The translations under genes were made by a program, and so were the position numbers. The notes under the pieces are model-generated. The model worked only from the letters and a program-made list of their open reading frames with translations, was not told the origin of the DNA and did no database searches. 5,363 bases of DNA from Bacteroidales bacterium UBA2716 (GTDB taxonomy: Bacteria; Bacteroidota; Bacteroidia; Bacteroidales; UBA932), in assembly GCA_002354005.1 (NCBI GenBank), contig DEKS01000142.1, forward strand, positions 1-5,363, read 5' to 3'. Below are positions 1 to 5,363 of this stretch, piece after piece; position 1 is the stretch's first letter, and each line of letters begins with the position of its first letter.

Positions 1-2883
1 CTGGCCTGCAGCCTGTATGCACAGGATTGGGGGCAGGTGAAAAACCTGTACCAGGCCGGCATGTATTCGGAGACACTCCGCCTTGTCCAGGGCAATGGCA
101 CCCCCATGGCAGAAGGTTATCGCGCCCTTTGCGCGCTCAAGCTCAAAACCGCCCATTCCCATGACATTGCCAAGGCGTTTATCGCCCGCTATCATGAAAA
201 CCTCCTGGTGCCGCAGGTGCGCTATCAGCTGGGCCTGGACCTCTTTGACCAGGAGCGGTACGAGGAAGCCCTGCAGCAGTTCAATCAGGTATCCCTCAAG
301 GATATCCAGGAAACGCAGCGGGCGGAATACACCTACAAACTGGGGTACTGCGCTTTTGCACAAGGGGAGTGGGACCGTGCCAAGGGGCTTCTGCTTCGCA
401 TGAAAGACCTTCCGTATTCGGATTATTCCGCTCCGTCGTATTACACCCTGGGCTATATCAACTACGCCCAGAAGGATTTCAAGGAGGCCGCTCCCTGGTT
501 CGAACTCTGCGCAAAGGACCACCGTTTCTCCACACTTGCCAACTACTACATCCTGGAGTGCCGCTTCAATGAGAAGGACTATGACTATGTCCTCCGCTTT
601 GGCGAAGACCTGTTCAATAAGGTCCCGGAAGACCGTCAGCCGCATCTGGCCCGCATCATGAGCGAGACCTACCTCATCAAGGGCGATGTGGAAAAGGCGC
701 GCAGCTATTATGAGAAAAACCTCCGCAACAAGGCCAAACTCTCCCGGAGCGACCTTTTCTATGCCGGAGAAATCAATTACGTGATTGAGAACTGGGAAGG
801 TGCCGTGGAACACTTCACCCGGATGGAAAACCGCGCGGACTCCCTGGGCCAGATTGCCTCTTATCAGCTGGGCTACAGCTACATCCAGCTGCGCAACAAG
901 GTGGCGGCCATGGATGCGTTCAAGGAAGCATCGACCCTGGGTTTTACGCCCGATATCCAGGAAGACGCCTTGTACAATTACGCCAAGCTGGCGTTCGACC
1001 TTAACCGGGACACCGCCCCCTTCCAGGAGTATCTGCAAAAGTACAGCGCCCAGAAGAAAGGGGACCAGATTTATTCCTATATGGCCATGGTGGCCCTCCA
1101 GAACCACGATTATGTGGGTGCCGTGGAGGCCTATGACCACATCGACGAGCTTCGCCCGGATATGCAGGCCAATTACATGAAAGCCTACTTCCTCCGCGCC
1201 CGGGAGCTCATGGAAAGCGGCTCCTGGCGCAGCGCCGTGCCGCATCTGAAGGCAGCCGCCTATTACAGCCCCCGCCGGGAAGGCTTTAACCAGCTGGCCC
1301 GCTACTATCAGGCCGAGGCCCTGTACCGGGACGGCAAATACGCGGACGCCCGGGATATTCTCACAGACCTGTACAACCTGTCGGCCCTGAAAAACCGTCC
1401 GGAAGGCCAGCTTATTTCCTATCAGATGGCCTACACCTACTTTAAGGAGGCCGATTATGAGAAGGCCCTCAAGTGGTTCCAGAACTATCTGGAAGGGGAT
1501 GCCCGCCTCATGGGCGAGGACGCGCAAACCCGCGTGGGAGACTGCTACTTCTTCAGCGGCAATTACGCTACTGCCGTGGCTGCCTATGAACGCCAGATGG
1601 CAGAATATCCCAATCCGGGCAACCTGTACCCGCGTTACCGGGCCGGTGTGGCCTGCGGCCTGCTCAGGGACAACACCCGCAAGGCGCATTTCCTGGAAGA
1701 TGCCATCCAGGCCAACCCCGCCGCCCCGTATTACGGAGAATCGCTGTATGAGCTGGGCCGTGCCTATGTCGCCCTCAAGGACGATGACAACGCCATCCGC
1801 ACCTTCAAAACCCTTCGCAGCGCCACCACGGACCCCGCGCTCAGTGCGCAGGCCATGCTGGAGCTCGGGATGATCAACCGCAACGCCGGCCGCAGCGATG
1901 AAGCCCTTGCCTGCTACAAGGCGGTGGTGGCCCAGGGCGGGGAATACGCAGAAGACGCCCTCCTGGCCATCGAGGCCATTTACCGAACCCGGGAAGATCC
2001 TGAGGCATACCTGGCCTATGTGAACAGCCTGGGCGGTGCCGGCCGTACGGAGGCCCAGAAGGAGGAAGTCTATTTCTCCAGCGCAGAGCAAATTTACCTC
2101 TCCGGAGACTATGCCAAGGCCCAGGCCACCCTTCAGGCCTATCTGGAAAAATATCCCCAGGCCATTTACGGCGCCAAGGCCAAGTTCTACCTGGCCGACT
2201 GCCAGCGTGCGGCGGGGCAGCGGGAACAGGCCGCAGACCTCTATCAGGCCGCGCTGGAAGCCGGCCTGGACGGTGCCCTGCAGGAGAGCGCCCGCATGCA
2301 GTACGCTGTTCTGCAGTATGAGCTGGGCAGCTACGCCAACGCCTATCAGGCGTATCTCCAGTTAAAGGAAAATGCCAGGATGGGCGCCAACCTGGAGCTC
2401 GCCACCATCGGCCTTATGCGTTCCGCTTTCCGTGCCCGCCAGTGGGAAGACGCCATCGCGAACGCAGACGTCGTGCTCCGCTCGGAGGACCCGGAACTGC
2501 AGCGTGAGGCTCATTACGTGCGTGCCAAGTCCTTCCTGAGCAGCAGCCGCAGAAAGGAGGCCTTTGAGGAATTCCAGCTGCTCGCCCAGGCTCCTTCCAC
2601 CGACGAAGGCGCCGAGGCCGCCTGTCTCCTTATCCAGGACCAGTACGACCGCGGCCAGTTTGAGGGTATCCAGGAAAAGGTGTACAGCTTTGCGGAGAAA
2701 GCCGGCGGCCAGAATTACTGGCTGGCCAAGGCCTTTATCGTCCTTGGCGACAGCTTTGCCGAGCAAGGGAACCTGGCCCAGGCCAAAGCCACCTTTGAGA
2801 GCATCCGCTCCGGTTATACTTCCACCGGCCCGCAGGACGATGTCCTGGACCAGGTGGATCTGAGACTCCGTAAATTGCAGTAG
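1..2883 (+). CDS. Large exported TPR-repeat protein, 5' end missing
   Basis: Frame 1 is open from the first base to the TAG at 2881-2883, giving 960 visible residues; the start codon lies upstream. The first residues, LACSLYAQDW, look like the end of a type I signal peptide cut at A7|Q8, so the protein is probably periplasmic. GTG at 37 is in frame but lies just after this cleavage site, so it is not a credible start. The rest is an alpha-solenoid of roughly 18-21 tetratricopeptide-like helix pairs from residue 75 to 935. Clear units lie near 75-97 (ERYEEALQQF), 112-135, 148-171, 252-275, 287-310, 473-497 (ADYEKALKWF), 511-534 (GNYATAVAAYERQM), 581-605, 618-641, 728-752 and 908-934. The segment 714-731 (EKYP then Y, A and YLA) resembles BamD/CpoB-type TPRs of the envelope. 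No enzymatic domain or membrane helix is visible. TPRs generally bind proteins or assemble complexes; the partner is likely the barrel protein encoded 4 nt downstream. The protein resembles the roughly 1000-residue TPR proteins of Bacteroidota with no established function. A lipoprotein reading at Cys3 is less likely: -2 is Leu and no acidic export signal follows. Confidence 0.93.
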   Translation: MACSLYAQDWGQVKNLYQAGMYSETLRLVQGNGTPMAEGYRALCALKLKTAHSHDIAKAFIARYHENLLVPQVRYQLGLDLFDQERYEEALQQFNQVSLKDIQETQRAEYTYKLGYCAFAQGEWDRAKGLLLRMKDLPYSDYSAPSYYTLGYINYAQKDFKEAAPWFELCAKDHRFSTLANYYILECRFNEKDYDYVLRFGEDLFNKVPEDRQPHLARIMSETYLIKGDVEKARSYYEKNLRNKAKLSRSDLFYAGEINYVIENWEGAVEHFTRMENRADSLGQIASYQLGYSYIQLRNKVAAMDAFKEASTLGFTPDIQEDALYNYAKLAFDLNRDTAPFQEYLQKYSAQKKGDQIYSYMAMVALQNHDYVGAVEAYDHIDELRPDMQANYMKAYFLRARELMESGSWRSAVPHLKAAAYYSPRREGFNQLARYYQAEALYRDGKYADARDILTDLYNLSALKNRPEGQLISYQMAYTYFKEADYEKALKWFQNYLEGDARLMGEDAQTRVGDCYFFSGNYATAVAAYERQMAEYPNPGNLYPRYRAGVACGLLRDNTRKAHFLEDAIQANPAAPYYGESLYELGRAYVALKDDDNAIRTFKTLRSATTDPALSAQAMLELGMINRNAGRSDEALACYKAVVAQGGEYAEDALLAIEAIYRTREDPEAYLAYVNSLGGAGRTEAQKEEVYFSSAEQIYLSGDYAKAQATLQAYLEKYPQAIYGAKAKFYLADCQRAAGQREQAADLYQAALEAGLDGALQESARMQYAVLQYELGSYANAYQAYLQLKENARMGANLELATIGLMRSAFRARQWEDAIANADVVLRSEDPELQREAHYVRAKSFLSSSRRKEAFEEFQLLAQAPSTDEGAEAACLLIQDQYDRGQFEGIQEKVYSFAEKAGGQNYWLAKAFIVLGDSFAEQGNLAQAKATFESIRSGYTSTGPQDDVLDQVDLRLRKLQ

Positions 2884-2887
2884 AAGT

Positions 2888-4516
2888 ATGAAAAAACTTG
2901 TCATAACCGCCGCCGCGCTCTGTGTCAGCGCCGGCCTCTTTGCCCAAAACCTGAATCCTGTCGTGGAGGTAACCAATACCTACATCCGGGAGGCCAGCGG
3001 CATCGAAAAACCCGCGCAGCTCCTTGCCGTGCCGGACTCCGTGTACAGCTTTAACCTGGACATGGACTACAGCGTGCGTAATACGCCGTATCAGGGCTCT
3101 TATGAGTTTAAGCCTTACCTGGTGCAGCTACGGCCCCAGCCGCGCCCCTCGGACGAGGGAACGCTGTTTGTACGCCTGGGTGCGGGCTATGGTTTCCACC
3201 CGGAGGCCACCGTGGTGTGGTCGCCTGTCCGCAAGGGGAATTTCCGCCTGAACGTGTACGGAGACCATCATTCCTATATCGGCAAGTACCGTAACATAAC
3301 GGTGCAGGATAAGCTGCTCCTTCCGGACGGCACCACCCGCGCCGGCAAGGATTTGCATTCGTCCCTTGGCGCAGACGCCCTTTACACCTGGACCGGCGGC
3401 ACGTTTATGGCCGATTTCAAGTACAAGAACACCACGGCGACGGATGTCACCGGTGTGGACTTCTCCAATAACCTGTGGCAGCTGCAGGCCCGTGTAAAAA
3501 GCGCACCGGCCAGTGCGTTCGAGTATAACGCCGGAACGCGCGTGGCTTATATCGGCTCACAGGGTTTCCATGAGCTGCACACCGTAACGGACGCCACCAT
3601 GGGGGCCAACCTGGGCAGGCACCATGTGCTCATGGGATTGTTCGCAGAGACGGTGGGGCAGGGTGACGGCGCCGCGGCGCAGCACAATGGCTATGTGGGC
3701 AATGTAGGGTTTATCCCGCATTATCTGCTCAATACCGGACGGTTCAGCATGAAACTGGGCGTGAAAGTGGGCTTCCTCTTCCGTTCGGACAAGACTTTCA
3801 GTCCGCATGCCGGCGGCATTGTTTTCCCGGATGTGCACATTACCTTCAAATTGGCCCAGGATGTGGCAGCCATGTATTTCCAGGCCACCGGCGGGGACAA
3901 CCTGATTTCTTACGATAAACTCCTGGGCCTGAATCCTTTCATTCGTGGAGCCCAGTGGCAGACGGACAATATGATTACCCGTGTGAATGCGGCGCTGGGT
4001 GCCAGGGGTAACATTGCCTCCCGCTTCCATTACGATGTTCGCATTGGCTACAAGTGGGACGAAAACGCCTGGACCTGGGGTATCTCCCATCCGTATGGCG
4101 GGCTTCCCATCGTGGGTTACGCCAGCCCGCTCCACACGTTCTATGTGATGACAGATCTGGGTTGGAAGAGCGAAAGACTGGACGTGGGAGCCAATATCTA
4201 CTATGGCTACACCATTATCCCCAAATTCACTGAAACGCTGTTTGCACCGACGCCGTTCAAGGCTACGGGACACGCGTTCTATAACTGGGGCGGCCGTATT
4301 CAGGCCGGCGTTGTGGTAGAAGGCCGTTCCGCTATGCCCGGCCCGGTAAAGGTGCCCGGCTTTGTGGATTTGGGCGTTCAGGCCAACTTCCAGATGACCC
4401 GTCAGCTGGGTCTGTGGGTAAAGGGCGCAAACCTCCTGAACCAGGCTATTCAGCGGGTTCCCCTGTATGCGGAGCAGGGTATTTACTTCACTGTGGGCGC
4501 CACCTTTAGTATCTAG
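2888..4516 (+). CDS. Plug-less TonB-receptor-like outer-membrane beta-barrel protein
   Basis: This complete 542-residue protein starts at ATG 2888 and ends at TAG 4514-4516. The start is fixed by a good signal peptide: KK at 2-3, a hydrophobic core at 4-18, and cleavage at A19|Q20. Residues 20-92 form a periplasmic N-terminal segment with PDSVYSFNLDMDYSV and PYQGSYEFKPY. From about 93 to the end the pattern is alternating, aromatic-rich amphipathic strands typical of an outer-membrane barrel (for example LFVRLGAGYGF). The C-terminus, with NLLNQ at 515-519 and the final strand GIYFTVGATFSI, closely resembles the end of TonB-dependent receptors. Between signal peptide and barrel there are only about 75 residues, too few for a plug of about 120-150. 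It should therefore not be annotated as a TonB transporter without further support. Homologues in Bacteroidota are often labelled TonB-dependent receptor or hypothetical; I recognise the family only in that sense. The gene sits 4 nt behind the TPR gene, has no Shine-Dalgarno, and is followed by a terminator, so it is the last gene of that operon. Substrate and function are unknown. Confidence 0.93.
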   Translation: MKKLVITAAALCVSAGLFAQNLNPVVEVTNTYIREASGIEKPAQLLAVPDSVYSFNLDMDYSVRNTPYQGSYEFKPYLVQLRPQPRPSDEGTLFVRLGAGYGFHPEATVVWSPVRKGNFRLNVYGDHHSYIGKYRNITVQDKLLLPDGTTRAGKDLHSSLGADALYTWTGGTFMADFKYKNTTATDVTGVDFSNNLWQLQARVKSAPASAFEYNAGTRVAYIGSQGFHELHTVTDATMGANLGRHHVLMGLFAETVGQGDGAAAQHNGYVGNVGFIPHYLLNTGRFSMKLGVKVGFLFRSDKTFSPHAGGIVFPDVHITFKLAQDVAAMYFQATGGDNLISYDKLLGLNPFIRGAQWQTDNMITRVNAALGARGNIASRFHYDVRIGYKWDENAWTWGISHPYGGLPIVGYASPLHTFYVMTDLGWKSERLDVGANIYYGYTIIPKFTETLFAPTPFKATGHAFYNWGGRIQAGVVVEGRSAMPGPVKVPGFVDLGVQANFQMTRQLGLWVKGANLLNQAIQRVPLYAEQGIYFTVGATFSI

Positions 4517-4536
4517 GAAAAAATTCTTTATAAAAC

Positions 4537-4570
4537 AGCCTCTTGTCGCAGACAAGGGGCTTGTTTTTTT
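4537..4570 (+). terminator. Intrinsic terminator of the TPR/barrel operon
   Basis: The left arm 4537-4547 (AGCCTCTTGTC) pairs with 4551-4561 (GACAAGGGGCT) across a GCA loop. This gives 11 base pairs, one of them a T-G wobble at 4541/4557. A run of seven T follows at 4564-4570. The A run at 4532-4535 plus C4536 could extend the stem by pairing with G4563 and the T run if T4562 bulges. The hairpin begins 20 nt after the barrel stop codon, the expected place to end that operon. Stem, loop and T-tract are read directly; termination activity is inferred. Confidence 0.9.
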
Positions 4571-4591
4571 GTATAATTTTCACTAATTTTG
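4560..4591 (+). promoter_or_regulatory. Putative Bacteroidota-type promoter of gyrB
   Basis: TAATTTTG at 4584-4591 is an exact match to the Bacteroidota primary sigma factor -7 element TAnnTTTG. CTTG at 4560-4563 matches the -33 element TTTG in three of four bases, with a 20-nt spacer, which is within the normal range. Transcription would begin near 4597-4600, giving a leader of roughly 55 nt before the gyrB ATG. The -33 element overlaps the last pair of the upstream terminator. A second -7-like copy (TAATTTTC, 4574-4581) lies 10 bp upstream but lacks the final G. The better-matching TTTG at 4568-4571 is only 12 nt from the -7 element, too close to serve as its -33. Confidence 0.65.
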
Positions 4592-4630
4592 TATGATTTA
4601 GAAAGTAGGTGTTTTTGCACCGATTAGTTG

Positions 4631-4653
4631 GTAAAAATTAAGTAAAAAATAGA
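4631..4653 (+). promoter_or_regulatory. A-rich translation initiation region of gyrB, no Shine-Dalgarno
   Basis: The bases just before ATG 4654 are strongly A-rich (AAAAA at 4633-4637 and AAAAAA at 4644-4649) and contain no GGAGG-like element. Bacteroidota typically start translation at unstructured A-rich leaders rather than by Shine-Dalgarno pairing. This supports 4654 as the start instead of the downstream in-frame ATGs at 4669 and 4675. An in-frame TAA at 4639-4641 excludes any longer N-terminus. Confidence 0.6.
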
Positions 4654-5363
4654 ATGTCAGAAGATCAGATGAAAATGGCGGAACAGCAGTATTCCGCAAA
4701 CAGTATCCAGGTGCTGGAAGGCTTGGAGGCCGTCCGCAAGCGCCCGTCCATGTATATTGGAGACGTTGGCGAGCGCGGCCTGCATCACCTGGTGTATGAG
4801 GTGGTAGACAACTGTATCGATGAAGCCATGGCCGGCTACTGCAATGGCATAGATGTCCAAATTCTGGAAGACAATTCCATCCGCGTGCAGGATAATGGCC
4901 GTGGTATTCCTACAGGCATGCATGAGAAAGAACATCGCAGCGCCCTGGAAGTGGTGCTCACCGTGCTGCACGCCGGCGGTAAGTTCGACAAAAATAGCTA
5001 TAAAGTTTCCGGCGGTCTGCACGGTGTAGGTGTTTCCTGCGTCAACGCCCTGAGCGACCTCCTCATTGCGGAAATTCACCGTGAGGGCAAAATCTTTGTT
5101 CAGAAGTATTCCAAGGGTAAGCCCATTACGCCTGTTCAGGTGGTAGGGGAGGCCCAGGATACCGGTACCACCATCACCTTCCATCCGGACGCCACCATCT
5201 TCACACAGACCATCGTTTACAAGTACGAGACCCTGGCCAACCGCCTGCGTGAGCTGGCGTACCTGAACAAGGGCATCCGCATCACTCTCACGGACAAGCG
5301 GGAGAAGGTGGAGCAGTTCATCACCAGCGAGGACGGCGAACGCCAGGCCACCGGCATCATGGC
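4654..5363 (+). CDS. gyrB: DNA gyrase subunit B, 3' end missing
   Basis: The frame is open from ATG 4654 to the window edge: 236 complete codons plus two bases, about a third of a usual GyrB of roughly 650 residues. GyrB is the ATPase subunit of gyrase, which with GyrA introduces negative supercoils into DNA in the cytoplasm. The visible part is the GHKL ATP-binding domain and the start of the transducer domain. Key residues match E. coli GyrB with a constant offset of +7: catalytic Glu49 and Mg-binding Asn53 in EVVDNCIDEA; Asp80, Arg83 and Pro86 in DNGRGIP; Lys110 in HAGGKFD; the ATP lid GGLHGVGVS at 120-128; Arg143 in HREGK; and Thr172 in TGTT. All are intact, so the enzyme looks functional and carries no obvious change at the Arg136- or Thr165-equivalent sites of aminocoumarin binding. 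QVLEGLEAVRKRP marks it as GyrB rather than ParE. The start at MSEDQ agrees with Bacteroidota GyrB proteins beginning MSEEQ, as I recall them. It follows its own promoter and a terminator, so it is independent of the upstream operon. Confidence 0.97.
   Translation, partial: MSEDQMKMAEQQYSANSIQVLEGLEAVRKRPSMYIGDVGERGLHHLVYEVVDNCIDEAMAGYCNGIDVQILEDNSIRVQDNGRGIPTGMHEKEHRSALEVVLTVLHAGGKFDKNSYKVSGGLHGVGVSCVNALSDLLIAEIHREGKIFVQKYSKGKPITPVQVVGEAQDTGTTITFHPDATIFTQTIVYKYETLANRLRELAYLNKGIRITLTDKREKVEQFITSEDGERQATGIM

Noticed and set aside
1..9. LAC at the left edge as a lipoprotein lipobox
   Set aside because: The -3 position is outside the window, Leu at -2 is unusual, no acidic lipoprotein export signal follows the Cys, and an A|Q signal peptidase I site lies four residues later. 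It could still be revisited with upstream sequence.
83..2863. Series of + strand open frames in the second frame across the TPR gene (83-403, 785-1180, 1457-1873, 2036-2365, 2564-2863)
   Set aside because: Their products are low-complexity strings rich in Arg, Pro, Ser, Thr and Trp, typical of frame-shifted GC-rich DNA. The TPR frame is continuous, so there is no frameshift to explain.
2362..2976. 204-codon open frame on the - strand over the TPR/barrel junction
   Set aside because: It is codon-aligned with the TPR gene and explained by the same codon avoidance; it crosses the junction of two well-supported sense genes and shows no family features.
3668..3680. GC-rich palindromic patch GGCGCCGCGGCGC inside the barrel gene
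   Set aside because: It is short, inside coding sequence encoding a Gly/Ala-rich loop (GDGAAAQ), and not repeated elsewhere; base composition explains it.
3557..4555. 332-codon open frame on the - strand opposite the barrel gene
   Set aside because: It is codon-aligned with the barrel gene, so it stays open simply because the sense gene avoids TTA, CTA and TCA codons, as GC-rich genes do. Its start falls in the terminator hairpin and its product has no recognisable domain, while the sense strand has a signal peptide and family motifs.
4608..4621. Small hairpin GGTG/CACC in the gyrB leader as a possible regulatory RNA element
   Set aside because: It is only four base pairs with a six-base loop, too weak to support a riboswitch or attenuator; no known leader motif was recognised.
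4657..5184. 175-codon open frame on the - strand opposite gyrB
   Set aside because: It is the codon-aligned shadow of a conserved gyrB sequence, with no promoter or known motif.

Overview
The window looks like chromosomal core DNA of a GC-rich member of the Bacteroidota, most likely Bacteroidales. Four things point there. The GyrB N-terminus begins MSEDQ and continues QVLEGLEAVRKRPSMYIGD. Two successive exported proteins have signal peptides ending in Ala followed by mature Gln (LYA|QDW and LFA|QNL). The gap before gyrB holds a perfect match to the Bacteroidota -7 promoter element TAnnTTTG. The starts carry A-rich leaders or no leader, with no Shine-Dalgarno. Coding DNA is clearly GC-rich, while the gap 4517-4653 is only about 28% GC by hand count. 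Rikenellaceae-like or uncultured GC-rich Bacteroidales would fit, but the genus cannot be fixed from this sequence.

Layout, all on the + strand: (1) 1-2883, the 3' part, nearly complete, of a gene for a very large periplasmic TPR-repeat protein, cut at the left edge inside its signal peptide. (2) 2888-4516, a complete gene for an outer-membrane beta-barrel related to TonB-dependent receptor barrels but with no room for a plug domain. It starts 4 nt after the TPR stop, so the two are almost certainly co-transcribed. (3) 4517-4653, an AT-rich gap with an intrinsic terminator, a Bacteroidota-type promoter whose upstream element overlaps the foot of that terminator, and an A-rich translation start region. 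(4) 4654-5363, the first 236 complete codons of gyrB, covering most of the ATPase domain, cut at the right edge.

The first two genes plausibly form one functional unit: a long TPR solenoid in the periplasm (perhaps tethered to a membrane by other factors) working with a dedicated outer-membrane barrel. Their biochemical role is not readable from sequence. gyrB is an independent housekeeping transcription unit. I see no mobile elements, CRISPR arrays, tRNA or rRNA genes, or clear signs of recent transfer. The most interesting part is the uncharacterised TPR/barrel pair; the rest is ordinary.
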